Of a stretch of DNA of 64,000 bases, positions 46,791 to 59,530 are shown in pieces. The notes under the pieces are model-generated. The model was given only the letters and a program-made list of their open reading frames with translations, made no database searches and was not told where the DNA came from. Source of the stretch: Salvator merianae (taxonomy: Eukaryota > Chordata > Lepidosauria > Squamata > Teiidae); NCBI GenBank assembly GCA_003586115.2, contig QVOM02000034.1:106358462-106422461 (forward strand). The letters run 5' to 3'. The translations under genes were made by a program, and so were the position numbers. Each line of letters starts with the position of its first letter. The stretch's first letter is position 1.

Positions 46791-47271
46791 AGGCATTTCC
46801 ACATTTACTTGTGATGGACCACTCCAGCAAGACCAGATCAACTGGAGTGGTCCATCTCCAGATCCAGTCCATGTGACCCAGAACAAGGCCATCAGCATTT
46901 TGGGGCTGTTCCAGGACAGCCGCTTCACTAGCTCCAAAGCCCAAGGGCTCCAACTGCCAGGAATGAAAGTTCCTGGTCTCAGAACCCCTGAGGGTCCCAT
47001 TTCAGTGGTGTGCCATGAAAATGAGTCTCCCTGCTGAAACAGAACACATGGAGGCGTATGCTTTCCAGACCATTCAGTGGTCTGCTTTAGCATCCACTAG
47101 ACCTTTTAAAAATTTTCTACTGGTATTTTGAGCCACCTAGTCTGGCCTATGCTCATCCAATGTGGATGGAGCGTATTAGCAGCAGGCAGAGCCTCCTTTG
47201 GACCACACCAGCATGTGGAAGGCCTCTGTATTCTCTGCTGGACCAGTTTTAAGGTATGCGCAGAAAAGCCC
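46791..47271. mobile_element. Family B MITE
   Basis: AGGCATTTCCACATTTAC at the left and GTATGCGCAGAAAAGCCC at the right. TAA flanks both sides (46788-46790 and 47272-47274). The interior 'ggaatgaaagttcctgg' and 'ccaatgtggatggagc' blocks are family B hallmarks. Confidence 0.85.
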
Positions 47272-47274
47272 TAA

Positions 47275-49629
47275 GTTCAGTTAAGTGGGGCTTATTCACA
47301 GACTGGCATGCACAAGGGCTAATTACACAGGCCTGTTACTGCTTTTCCAAGGAATGAATCCCAAAAGATGTATAGCTACACATCTTAGTTCTTCTTTGAT
47401 CTCAGCTTAAGTCCCACTATCTGAATGGCCTTTAAGACAGAGGTAGCTACCATGTGATTCTTCAAATCATTTCTTGCAATTGAGTGTGTTGACTAAACCT
47501 GAGGTGAGTTGCAGTTCTGCAACATTTGGACATTCTGAAGTTATCTGTGTCTGCTTTAAGATCTTGCACGGCTTGATTAATAAGAAGGAAGATTGACAAG
47601 AAACATGCAACCAACCAATGAAATCTGTCTGAGATTTATAACTAATGCATATGCTCCTGCAGTGGAGAAGATTAGTAAGTGATTCCTGATGTTCAGCAAT
47701 GCTTAGAACACATAAGTTATACAGACAGAAGATGTGGAAACAGCTGAGGTCTTGTTTGCTGAGCAGTGTGTGGAAGATTAAAGAGTGTAGTGCAGGTGGA
47801 TTGTTTGAAGAGCTGGAACTACAAGGCATGAATTGGGATTTTGTGAGAAAAATGTTTAAGAAAAGTCTCTTTAGAACAGTTTTAGATTGCAAGTGGGACA
47901 TACTGGGAGCATCCACAGTATGGGAGCTTGCCTCAGTCTGGGAGCTCGGCTCAATGTGGGCCAAGAATGGAGCAATGCAAGGCAGGGTGCACCAGGGGCT
48001 GTCCATGCTGTTGTGGCCCTTTCCCAGCCTTCTTTGAAGGCCAGGGAACAAAAGTTCTCCAACTTCTGCAGTTGCAAGCCAGGGAGCTTTTGTGATGTGT
48101 GACGAACAGCCCATTCCCACAGCTGTTTCTGGAGTTTGGAAAAATGGTTAAGCTCTGTACTGGGAAGCAATCCAAGTGAAAGGCTGTGACGCCAGATTGT
48201 TCTCTGGAAGGCATGGCCTTCTGGAGAATGCTCTGGCAAGAAGATGCTACATTCCCAGGTGGCAGCTAGCACAGGCCAAATGGACTATGTGGAAACTACC
48301 ACTGAGGGGAACATGTGTTAAGCACCATCACTGAAGAACGCGGAAAAGTAAATTCTATATCAATTAAAAAGAAACAGGTTGGCTAAGAGTCAGAAGTGAG
48401 AGGTAGATATAATTGTTGTTCATAACTTCTGCATATAGGATCCTGTTTGGCATATAACTAAATTGCTGACTCAACTAGAGTAGTGTCCATACCTTTGTGG
48501 CATAGGGTTCTCCAAGGTGGGACACTTGTTCTAACTCCCAGGGTGGGGTCCAGACATCCCTGGGATGCTGAATACAAAGGGCTGTGTTGTGTTAAAGGGA
48601 CCTCAGAATTGTGGTACCTCCACAAAACAAGAGCATAGGTCGCTTTCACTATTGTCGTGCCGTGTATCTATTCAGTGGCATTGAGAGAGACTGAGGGTGA
48701 TGGGCAACCTCAGAATAATTTCTTGTGCTCTGAGGAAGGGTGCTTGTAGTCCTTTAGTGTCTTCTCAGAGCACTCTATGGTGCTCTGATTTTTGAACACT
48801 GTGCCTCTAGGGCTTCCTGAGGACAACTGTCACCTAGGTATGGATGCACATGAAACTTATTGTGATGGCCTATCTGTTGACTTTCTCCAAGGCTACATTT
48901 TGCACTAAGAACAGTTCTTCCCTATTATATGATGGGGGATTGTATATTGAAAACAACATGTAATATTATAAATTTGTCTTATGGGTGTGCAGGAGCCATA
49001 TTTTCCAGTTTGGCTCAGCTCAGAGCCTGCAGGAACTCTGAGTTGGCCTGACTAAAGTGGGAGTGGGTGAATACTGGCTTGTCTTGCCCAAACTGTCCTT
49101 CAACTGGACAACTGCTCTTTGATGATGGGTAGTTACTCTATGTGGCAGTGCTCCCATTGCCACTGCCACTGCTGCCTCCCAGCTGAGATGCAATGGGCAT
49201 TTCCCTCCCTTTTGTTATTCTCTTACTGCTGCTGCTGCTGCTCTTGCTGTCTGTAGTGGAACCCAACCAACTCTTTGTCAGCAGCAAAGAAGGAAACAAG
49301 CATGGACAATGGAGTAGTACCCCATCTTGAGCTCCCCTCCTAGTCAGTTTGGTGAAACTGAGATCACATCACAGTGGACCTGCCACCTGATATGTTCAAT
49401 GTGCAGCCATCTCACCTCAACCAGGGTAGCTTGGGTATAAACCAAAGGGCTACTGATGGTTTTTAGATATCCATAGTCTGTCTGAGCATGAATATCAGCA
49501 TGCACGTCTTTATCTGACCAGTAAAAACTCTTTGTCTGTTGAATATTAGGGACAGAGTTTTCATAGTGATGGACCCAAGCATTTTGTAAGTTCTCCCCAG
49601 GGAACTAAATATGGATTTTTCACTGCTAG
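47275..49629. other. No gene; possible family B remnant inside
   Basis: About 47880-48280 carries family-B-like blocks (gggaacaaaagttctcc, gcacca) without clear ends. The long minus-strand frame (217 codons, 47467-48120) crosses this and unique sequence and lacks any domain. A (CTG)5 run lies near 49227-49241. Confidence 0.45.
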
Positions 49630-49825
49630 TTTTTATTATATTTATTTATAATTATTTATGCTTTACTTCCAGAGAGCTTAAATTAGTGTGCCAGTGAGAC
49701 AGATTAGCCTAAGAGGCCATGACAGACCCAAGGTTATCCAGTCAGCATTCACAGCTTAGTAAAGATTCAAACCCAGGGACTCCCAGGTCTTAAGCTGACA
49801 CTGTAGTCCCTACACCACCTTAATT
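49630..49825 (-). mobile_element. tRNA-headed SINE
   Basis: Read on the minus strand it starts 'aggtggtgtagggactacag' (A-box-like), then 'cctgggtttgaatc' (B-box-like, at 49764-49774), 'ataaccttgggtctgtca', 'ctaatctgtctcactggc' and an ATAAAT-rich tail. This is the layout of squamate tRNA-derived SINEs. Divergent, no flanking duplication seen. Confidence 0.75.
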
Positions 49826-49886
49826 TTAAGAAGACCCTGAAAATATCTTTATTTCAATCTATATTTGATTAATATCCAGGAATTCT

Positions 49887-50060
49887 GGCCCTTTCTGCAT
49901 TGGGCCTTATTTTGGATTATATCCTGGAATAGGAATCTGCCATCTGCATGCTGGTGCAGACTATGGCAGCCCCTGCCCAGGGCCTGCCCTAGTTTGCCCT
50001 AGCGGAACAGCAGGTCCATCTGGGATATGATCTGGAATAAGCCGCAGTGCAGAAAGGGCT
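49887..50060. mobile_element. Family A MITE (copy 4)
   Basis: GGCCCTTTCTGCATTGGG opens it and CAGTGCAGAAAGGGCT closes it. TCT flanks both sides (49884-49886 and 50061-50063). Confidence 0.9.
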
Positions 50061-50063
50061 TCT

Positions 50064-51656
50064 GATTCGTAGGCTTGCTTTCTCAGTCCCCATCTACAAA
50101 TGCATCTGGCAGGAGTACTTGAGTGTTACTTGGATGGTGAGATGCAGAGATTCAGAAACTGGGATGCACCAAGGTTCTTCATTACAATCACCTTTTCAAC
50201 TCCTGCTTTTTCAAACAATAGCTGTGTTGGCTTACATCCATGTGTCCATTGTCTCCATCTTCCTGGTGTTATCTGGTAGACTTGGGGATGAAAACTGAGG
50301 GGGGAGATCAAAAGGCAAATCTTTTCTCCAGCCACCCAGCCTGTGAACCTTACTGTCCACTCTCTCCTTTGCTAATGATGGTAAGTTTTCTTCCTTTAAT
50401 GTCATGTAAGCAATCTGCTAAGCAAATGGGCCTGAGGAGAAAATGAAGACTGGAGAACCAGATGTGGGTGCCTCTTAAAGGCAACAGCATTCTCCAGGTG
50501 AAAGGGGAATTTGGTAGGAGACTGCTTAAGGGGGAAAGACTGCACATTCCTCCTACACCATCAAATATTTTCCATCTTTTTCGGTTTCCCAGTGATACCT
50601 TCCCCACCAACAGTAACAAAACAGAGAAAAAGAGAAATCATTTCCTAAGAACAAGATTTATTGAAAAAAATTACACTTGTACAATTTTTTTCCTCTGAAT
50701 TCACGAGCCACCTCAAGTGAAGAATGCCTTGCTGGTGGCTCGCTTATCTAATGTCATCTTTTCTCATGAATCCTTTGTTATCTACCCACCTGTGAAATGC
50801 ATCCATTGCCGCTTGTAGTAGAGCTTTTAGATGGAAAATCCTTATATTGATATACGGGTTGTTTTTGCCTTTGTGCTAGACTTGTACCTATTTTCTGACC
50901 CCCTGGTGATTCTTTTCACTGAAGCAGTATGAATTCTTTTTATCAAGTTGGACTGAAACTCAAAGAAATTTAAATGGGACCTAAGCGTTTCTTCGGTTCA
51001 AAAAGTCAAATGAAGCTGGAGGATAGCAAATCTTATTTGCCATTAGTATATATTGGCCACTGAACCTTTTATTTTGAGATCTACATCTTAGGTGCTTTAC
51101 AAAAAAAAGAGAAAACATCTCCCAGCACTCTCAACTACCTCTTTAAATGCAATTGTAGTATTTTTTTTTCTTAAAAAAAGCAAAATAAAATGATTATAAT
51201 GTGAATCTTTATATACATAGCTCTTTTGTTCCTTGGAAGATACTGAAACTATCTTCAGAAGGTCAAGCTGAAATTGGCACCATCTCGTTTATATCTTACT
51301 TTCTTGGAGCTTCTGAAATAATGGGACATTAGAATTCTGCTTGAATGTTGTACTGAAATTTGCTGTTCTCCATACAGATTACTTTATACCCAGAGCAATA
51401 AAAACGAACTCTGCTTGCCTATATCAGTTCTGGAGTGATTAAGGTTAAAGGAACTCAATAGAATAACTTTTAAGATAAAACAATTTAGAAGATCAATAAA
51501 GATATTGCAATTAACTAGTAAAGGAAGTAACAGTAACAAATAGCAGTCATTTCCGTATCACTCATCAACTTCATATTTATGTGTTGATTCAGACTGTTAA
51601 ACAGTTGTAGGATAAACTGGGAAGTCAAAAATTATTGGGGAAGAAGGTAAATGACA
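50064..51656. other. Repeat-poor DNA, no gene recognised
   Basis: Mostly unique sequence. A T-rich patch and a TTTATT (AATAAA in reverse) occur near 50655, and an AATAAA near 51399, but no transcript structure could be built from them. Confidence 0.4.
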
Positions 51657-52031
51657 AACCGCTTCTGCACTGTTTAACAAAAATCTGTCTGGGTTTATCC
51701 ATCCAGTCACTGGGAGCTGAGTCTGATTTGGTAGCACCTTTATCTTTTTACTTGCTTGCTTATTAGCTATTCCTGAAATATTGTAAGTGGAGAGTGACTA
51801 GAGGAATAGGCTTGGCCGACATCTACATTTGACCCTTATACCAGTATGATCTTAGTGTGCACCCATTCCCTCACACAAGTTGAAGGGCCAGCATTAGGGC
51901 TGGGTTGGAAGACGCTGTCACCATGTGGATGGCACTGTTCCATCCCAGAGCAATCTGGTTCTGCCGTGGGAATGGATCGCTCTGTTCCTGACCCAGTATT
52001 GTGGATCAGGGCAGGAAATGCAGAAAGGCCC
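51657..52031. mobile_element. Family B-like MITE
   Basis: AACCGCTTCTGCACTG at the left and GAAATGCAGAAAGGCCC at the right are inverted. Interior 'gtcaccatgtggatggc' and 'cactgttccatcccag' blocks resemble B copies at 40.5 and 53.5 kb. No exact flanking duplication. Confidence 0.6.
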
Positions 52032-53501
52032 TAAGACTTCTGTAATACCTGACCATTGGACATCAGCTTTGGCTGAGGAGATGTAGGAATCGAGGCCTAC
52101 TATATGTAGAGGTCCATCTTTAAGCCTTCCTTCTTCTGCTTTTGATGGAAGAAAGCATCCAGCTTTTGCTCAAGATACATACCGTGTGTATTTCTATATG
52201 CTCACAAATTCATTCAAAAAAACACACATACAGGTTTCTTTATGAACAATTATTACTTTCTGTTTGATTTTCTACTTCCTTGGACGGCACTGATGAGAGG
52301 GCAGCTTACAGTGTAATTTCCTCTTCTCCACAAAGTCCATTTGAACGAACAGTTGTGCTTCTGCAGGTACAATATTTTTCCTGTAAGTAATTTTTGAATG
52401 CTTCCATTTGCCTGTGATTGGGGGTGCTGGAGGTGATCTTAGCACTCTAGAACTCCACGATAAAATCAACAGCAATCTGAGGGGCTTTTCAGTTTGAGCA
52501 TTTAAAAGGCTCTCTTAATAATTACAAATTTTAGTTGAGCTAAATGTCTCTCCTACCACCTGGCAACGTTAAATTAATTCCTTAATAGTCTGATGATTGT
52601 TCCACATTTCTGCAAAAGCTGGGGCCAAAAGGATATCACGCAGCTACTCGGAAGCAGTTATGAGCAGGATATCTCGAATAAACTGTATTCAACAACACAG
52701 AAGTAAATACCATCCATCTTCAAGGAGGTATACCACTTTTCCTTCAGGACTAGTAACTTTTGTCCTAGCAGGAACTGACAATCAGTGCTTGAACTGAAAC
52801 ATTTTTGAGCTGGCAGCAGAGCAGTGCTAGTCACTGGATCATTGCCCTGGCCTGTGAAAAAGAGAAGGAAAAATTAGGGTGACCATAAAAAAAAATAATA
52901 ATAATATAAAAAAAATCAGGAAAAAAGAGCTCTTATAACTTCAAGTGCTGTATATAATCCAAGCAACAACTGCTTAATTTTTCTCTTTTGTTCAACTTTT
53001 AAAGGTGTGTTAAGTCCTCTCCCCTCTTCTATATGTTAAACCTAGGAAAAATGAGAGACAAATTTAAATGCTTGATTCCACTTTTCTATTTGCAGACAAT
53101 GACAGGGAGGGGACATAAAGACTATTGTTCCATCCAACTTCTGGTAACTAAGAGTTAAACAGAATTATGCTGGTAGGTTGACTTTGTGGACCTGGATAAA
53201 AGAAAATACTCGAAATATTCCTGACTTGTTTTCTCAGCAGCAGCCTGAGCAGTGGAAAGGTATTAATTTTGCACTGAGCCGCATGAAAGTCTGGAGGAAT
53301 GGCCAAATGTATATTCTACAGATCTTGCCAGTAGCTATGCAAACTCAACTAGAATGCAATAGAAATCTAGAATATATAGGGTACTTTAATTTAAGCCTTG
53401 AAAGCCCCCTAGGTAGTGATAAATGGTCAGCTTAGTTTTCTCAACACTGATTTTTTTGTTTATTCTTTCTTACATACTGTGCCTTTTCCTTATTAATCTG
53501 A
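52032..53501. other. No gene recognised
   Basis: Short frames on both strands (for example 52272-52475 minus, 52597-52797 plus) have ordinary composition but no recognised family or good splice sites. Confidence 0.4.
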
Positions 53502-54012
53502 AGCTCCTTCTGCGCTGCCCCTTATTCTGGAACGAATTCTGGAATAAGGAACAGCAGTCTGCACATTAATATGGACTAAGCCAAGCCCTGGCCCCCTGTT
53601 TCCCTTTGCCTGTATTGGATAAAGCATGGATTGGTCTAGGCTCTAGGGTGTTAAAACTGGCTAGTATACTGGACCATAGAGGTGTGTGGATTACATGTCC
53701 CCATGATCTAGTATACTATGAAGAACTCTTTTCAGTGGCACTCCAGGGACTGCAATTGGAAATGCTGTCATTGCAAAACCAGCCAGAACAAAAACTTCAA
53801 AGTTTGGAAACAAAAGTTCTAGCCTTTGGGTTCTTGCTGCTGCTTCTGAGGGCTCTCTAAGGCAGTGGCAAGGGCTGGAACGGTATGGGCCATCCAAATG
53901 TAGACGGCCCTGTCCCATTCCAGAGGCAACCCATTCAAGATTGGAATGGATTGCTTGTTTTGAGATCCCCCCCCCCCATTTAGGAACACCACATACAGTG
54001 TAGAAAAGGGCC
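53502..54012. mobile_element. Family B MITE
   Basis: AGCTCCTTCTGCGCTGCC at the left and CAGTGTAGAAAAGGGCC at the right. A sub-terminal hairpin (ccccttattctggaa / ttctggaataagg) matches that of the 2.9 kb copy in reverse order. No flanking duplication survives. Confidence 0.7.
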
Positions 54013-55469
54013 AAGGTTGCTGAGAATTTATATGAAGACGGTATTTAAATTAATATCTATCAATATTTAAATGTGCACTATTTCTCTGTGCATGCCTTTA
54101 AGCTGGTTTATTCTAAAATCAACATTCTAAATACACTTGAGTGCATTTTTGGACCAAAATCCTAAAATTTGGAAAAAGGCAAAATTCAAAGAATAATTAC
54201 ATCACAATTCATATACTGGCATGAGCAGCAATGGACAACAGAACAAGGACATATAATAATAGCGAAGGATTGGCAGTCCAATTGGGGTCCCCCTGCTCTG
54301 TGTGTGTGTGTGTGTAAACCCTCCACCCCTGAGTTTTCTAGATGTTTGGATGCTTTGCTTCTAGGCTAGTGGGGTGGGGGTGAGGACATTATAGCGCCCA
54401 CAAGAATGCACCCAAAGATTTGAAAAGAAGGGGATATTTCTGGGCAGTTTGGACCTTGGTGAATGCAAGGCTTGCGTAAAGTTTGTGTGAAGTCAAGCAA
54501 CATCACATGGATGCCAATTTTGTATAAACCTCATCTGGTATGAATGCCCTCCCACCTAGACTGCTTCAAACAAAAAGCCCACTATTAATAATGCCATTAC
54601 TGACACTGAACAGGCCATCTTTGGGAAAGAGCAATAGCAATGAAATGTCCTGGCATTTTTAATATGAATGTTTCATTTTAATAAATGGTAGAAGATGCAG
54701 GTTGCCCTTAGTCAGCAGGAAGTGGATATACACCAGAGAACAGGCTGATTGTGTTATATTCATCCAGAACATTGAACAGCCCATAGTCCAAGGGAAAAAA
54801 AAGAATAACACAACTGCTTTTATTCAAATGATCATTCTCACTGCTGCTATATCCTGCTGATTCACACATTTGCCTATTATTCTCTGACCTTGCACCGAAT
54901 GCTCCCACTAGCAGGATTAATTAGAATGAGTGTTTCCAGTGCATGCCTCCGTCTTTCCAACAAAACAGTAATGAAACATTGCTTTTGCAAAATATGCCAT
55001 TAATTAAACTTTTCTTTGTTTTCTGTGATTAATAGAGTTCAACTGTGCTTGTGTTTGGCTAGATCTACTTTACAGCATTCCAATTCCAAACCAATGTAAA
55101 CATGTCTGCTGTCAATAATGACAATATAGCCACTGGAGCTGCTGTTTCTGCCAGACATTTTATTCATTTAGGATATTTATTTAGAACAGCAGTATTTCAC
55201 AGTTTCCCCTACACAAAATGGAAGATCTCAGATACAAAATGGAGGTAATTCATACAGAAAATTCTTCATGCTTAGCAATGAAATGTAAGTGTGATAGCTG
55301 TTAGAACCACACTCATCTAAAAGAAAAAGTGGTTTTCATCATCACCTTTCCTCGGCCCATGCATCTTCCTGTGAAGCCAAGGTTTGGCTCTCAAATCTAA
55401 CTTACCTGACTGTGGTCTGAACCTGTGGGCCTGGACAGCCAGGCCTACTAGTTTGGATCATGAAAAGGT
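54013..55469. other. No gene recognised
   Basis: AT-rich unique DNA with a short (TG)n at 54299-54315. Confidence 0.45.
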
Positions 55470-55852
55470 CCAGTCCAGTCCAGTCCCAGCCCCCGTCATG
55501 AAGCTCATGCATGCTTTGGGTCAGGGGCATGAGCACTCTGAGGGTTAGAAACAAAAGTTCCTAGCCTCAGAACCTCTGGGAAACCCATTGTGGTGGTGCG
55601 CTTTGATGTACTGCTGAAATGGGTTCCCCCACTAGTCCTGAACACAGGAGGAGAGCCTTCTGCATGCCTCCACGTTCTGGAACAGGACTGGCTGGTAGAC
55701 CCTGATCTGGGTTATGCTCCATCTAATGCAGACAGAGCATGCCGGGGGTGGGCTGGGTGTTCACAGATCTGTACTAAAGTGCAGACTGAGGAAGCCCAGA
55801 AGAGAACTGTGCAGCTTCTTATTACAGGTCAATGGTCAGTGCAGAAAGAGTC
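55470..55852. mobile_element. Family B MITE, left end lost
   Basis: Blocks 'agaaacaaaagttcctagcc', 'ctgcatgcctccacg' and 'ccatctaatgcagacagagca' match the 15.1 and 46.8 kb copies. It ends GTCAGTGCAGAAAGAGTC and is followed by TAA. Left boundary approximate. Confidence 0.65.
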
Positions 55853-55855
55853 TAA

Positions 55856-57729
55856 GGTAGAGTTCAGATGATCAGGAAGGCTCCCATCAGGAGTAGGGGG
55901 AGTAAAACCCTGAATGGGACATTTATCTGTCCTCCTGCTGTGGAACTCCAGAATTGCCCTGAGTTTGGGGACAGAATGCACTGACCTCCAAGTAGTAATT
56001 TCCCACTCTGACCGTACAGATCCTGTTGATTCTGATCTCAGCAGCTTTTAGGTTGCTGTAAGCCCAGCAGAAGGGCTGCTTGTGCCTGTGTGGCACAGTT
56101 TGCTAGCAGAAACTGGCATCCCCTGAGCCGATTCAGAGGCTGGCTGTGTAAACGGCCTCCCCAAATGGCAGGGGCATGCTAGCAGCAATTCTATCTTGAA
56201 GACAACATGGCCTAAGGTTCAGAGCAGATGCACAACTGGCATTACCAAGCTCTACTTTGCTGCTAGGTGAGTTTGAAAATTTGAAGTTTGAAAATCTGGC
56301 TAATATTGTATGATCACACTACAAAATCTAAATGCCAAGGCCAAGCGTGGATGCCATTACGTGCATCACATAATAAGCAGGTATGAAAGGAACAGGATGA
56401 GAGTATACAAGGTTAAACCTTTCATCCTCAACAAAGTCCAGGGAAAGATCTCTCCTCATTTGCTCTTAGCATCAGTGGGAGTTTTACTCCCACGAATAAC
56501 AGCACAATAAGGGAGGGGAAGAACTGCTGTAATGCTCTATGTGCAATTGTCCTCAGTTTATCAGCCCCCTTCCTGCTCACTATGTATGGATCCAGATTTT
56601 TATTTGGGTCTTTGCAACAACCTGCTTGATGTTCCATGCAGTTGGGTCCTAATTTTATAGCATTGCTTTTAAAATGCTGATTAAGGGAAGTCACTTGGTT
56701 ACCTTGAATGTGGGCAAGCACACCTCCTCTAGTATAGAAGAAAACAACTGTAACATATGAGCTGTGGATAACTTTGGGCAATTTAATAAGCATCTATATA
56801 AATCTTTTAATTCAGCTAGAAAAGTCTTTAGATGATATCTCTTTATCATAATTGTTATTTGCTAATTGTCAGTTTAACACTGATAAGAGTATTTGTAAAA
56901 ATTGTTAATTTGGGTTTAGGCCTTTAATAACCTTTCTTTTCATATACTGAATTTGTCTTGTTTAATTTTGTTGTTTTTCTTTCTTCCTCATTAAATGTTA
57001 AAATGAGCAGCAACTCTTAGGGGTTTATTTTGTCATAACAAACAATATTCTTGTGTCTGTAGCTATTGCTTCTATAAGGCATTACATTTTAATTTCACTT
57101 TGATTTGTAATTTGCATGCTTTGAAATTTCAGTTAAATTGTTAAACTGCTAAACTGGGTATGGTTTGCAGCCAGAAGTGCCTCTAAGGGACTTGTATATT
57201 GACAAGTAGGCATAGATTCCTAACCTAAAGTAGGAAGCTATTAGAGTCACACAAAACAACACCTGCATTTCAAAGAAGTCAAGTATACTTCAATTGTTGC
57301 TATTCATCAGGTGCAGCCCAGCAGAACTCCCAACCTGGGCTTTTATGCTATGCTATGCTAAGGACAATACAGATGAGAAGGAAAGATACGCTACCAATTC
57401 ATCTCCTCCAACTCTTCCTGGCTTTACTGGGTGGAAAGAGCACAGTATAGATTTTAAAAACTTACCTTCTCTTCTTCTAATGTGGGCAGGTACACTCAAT
57501 CTCTCCGTACAAAATAGAAAACAATCATCTAGTGCAGACTTAGTAGGGCCTGCACAAAGACCTTGCATGCAGCTGCAAAATTGCAATGGGCCTTGTGATA
57601 TCATTGCAAGTGCATCTCTGGTCCTGCTTCACACCTCCTGCAAAGCCTAAAAGGGAGGCTGGAGAAGATGACCCAAGCAGGAGAGTTTTTCACCTCAGTA
57701 AGCACTCACTTCTCCTTTCTTTTGTAGAG
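55856..57729. other. No gene recognised
   Basis: Unique DNA with no recognised exon or repeat. Confidence 0.45.
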
Positions 57730-57768
57730 GGCTAGGTTTGCAAGCTACCAGACCTTGCAAACCTAGCC
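57730..57768. repeat. Short perfect hairpin, 15-bp stem
   Basis: ggctaggtttgcaag (57730-57744) and cttgcaaacctagcc (57754-57768) are exact reverse complements around a 9-nt loop. No T-run follows. Confidence 0.93.
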
Positions 57769-59406
57769 TTCTTTGGCAGGTTTGTGTGCTGTGAGCAGTG
57801 TAACAAACTCGTTTGTGCATATCCCTGTTCTTCATAGGACAACTGGTATAATAACCAGAATGGTTATCTATGGTGACAAAGAAATTGGAGAGTACAAAGA
57901 AATTGGAGAATACTCGTAGGTTTTGTTCCTTTCATAGCTTCCAGGGCTGGCTGGTATCTACTGTGGGCAGTAGAGAAGAGAGCCAGGCAGTTGGAAGAAA
58001 GTCATACCAGGAGTCAGAATAGAAATAGCTAATAGTAGGTGAGATACTGGAAGACTGCAGTTCTGTGAGAAGCCACAAAATATTGACTCCACTGGGCAAT
58101 GTGAAGTATACTTGCCTTTGTCTATGTTCACTTGCAGTAAATAAAACAAAAACAACCCCTTCCCAGCTTTTAAGCAGGTAGTTTTGGAGATGGCAATATG
58201 TTGCACTAGCATTTTCATTCCATTCTCATGCCACCTCCAATCCACCTCCAATGTTCTATGAAAATGCATTTTCTGGCCTTTAATGTGCATTATAGATGGG
58301 ATGAGCGCACTGGGCACCCTGATATATAACAGTGCCACCTCTGAACCACCTTTGAGCTTCCTTTGAGGTGCTTTTAGGGCCTGTTCACACTTTTCACTAG
58401 TGAGCATCTGTGGCATCCAGTGACATGTTCAGGTGACCTGTATGTTTGCTGTCCAGGTGACAACAGTTGAACAGCAACTATAAAAGCTCCACTAGTTCCC
58501 TGCTTTTCTACACTTCTTCATTTTTAAGTGTGACATGGCTTAGAGAGTCCCTCAGACAAGAATGTCTTCCAACAGGGAGCTGGATATCTTTTCAACACAA
58601 CAGACTGTCTGCTCTAAAGTAGGGCAACCAGCCACCTTAATCAAGGTTAAAGGTGAAACCCCGATAAAATTGTCACAAACATTGCACAAAGGTTGACCGA
58701 GTTATCTGGGGTCTGTAGTCTATCACAACTCTTTGGAAATTGGATTTAGAATGGTCATATCTCTCCTTGGGTGAACTTGTGCAACCCTAGAATGCCTTGC
58801 TCTTAGAAATCCTTATTCCACTACAAATGCCAGCCCAGGCTTTTTAAAGCGTGCATTTCAGTGCTATAAGGGAAATGCATTTGTATTCCATTTCCTTCCT
58901 TCCTCCTGGTAGATAGCAGTACTCAAATGGCTAATCAAAGGTAATACCGGAGAGGCCAGTCTACAATATACTATTACAGCATCTTTGTTTGGGGTCTGAC
59001 CCACTTCTTGGTCTACAGATGAAGATGACGGTGATTGCTGTTATTATTTATTTCTGTGGTACTTAAAATAAGCTAAGTGCAGGGCAGACAGCAGAGGAAG
59101 AAGTCAGTTTAAAATCTAAACATCAGCACAATATTAAAAAAAAGAAAGAAAGAAAAGAAGGAAGGCAAAACAGAGAGGCTGGAATGCTTTAGTTACAGTA
59201 TAAAGCATGGTGAAAATTTCCATTTCCTTCATTTGCTTCTTGGAGGAAGCAAAAAAGAAGAGGTGGTCAGGAATAGCCCCCATCATGCTTATATCCTCAT
59301 TTTTTAGGATTTATAGTTGTCTCCAACATAATAACCCAAAGTCCTGCCCTCTTTTTAGCACCACCTTTCTGACTTCAAGCTTGCAGCTTTGCTTGGTAAT
59401 GGTGTA
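57769..59406. other. No gene; possible MITE end at 58378
   Basis: 'aGGGCCTGTTCACACTTTTCACTAGTGAGCATC' beginning at 58377 looks like a family C terminus, but a second end was not found. Confidence 0.4.
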
Positions 59407-59530
59407 AGAAGCTGCCACATCGCAGACCAGATCGTTGGTCCTTATATATCAGTACTGTTTAGACAGACTGGCAGCAGCTTCCCAAGGTTTCATAAGGGAT
59501 TATCTCTCATTCCTACCCAGGAATGGCTGC
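59407..59530 (-). mobile_element. SINE body fragment (Sauria-like type)
   Basis: Segments 'agaagctgccacatcgcagaccagatcgttggtcc', 'atcagtactgtttagacagactggcagcagc' and 'aaggtttca' match, in reverse, the common squamate SINE body ('ggtctgactcagtataaggcagctt', 'gctgccagtcagtgtagacaatact'). The tRNA-like head is not recognisable beyond 59530. Confidence 0.65.

Noticed and set aside
47467..48120. 217-codon minus-strand open frame, the longest in the window
   Set aside because: It crosses from unique DNA into family-B-like sequence, is rich in serine and leucine without any domain, and has no splice or promoter context. Expected by chance in 64 kb.
49227..49241. (CTG)5 as a possible polyglutamine or polyleucine coding repeat
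   Set aside because: Only five units, with no surrounding open frame of note.
49764..49774. B-box-like sequence as a tRNA gene
   Set aside because: The flanking sequence does not fold as a cloverleaf and continues into a SINE body and tail.
50655..51404. AATAAA-type signals on both strands as ends of convergent genes
   Set aside because: No associated coding exon or GT-rich downstream element; the hexamer is frequent in AT-rich DNA.
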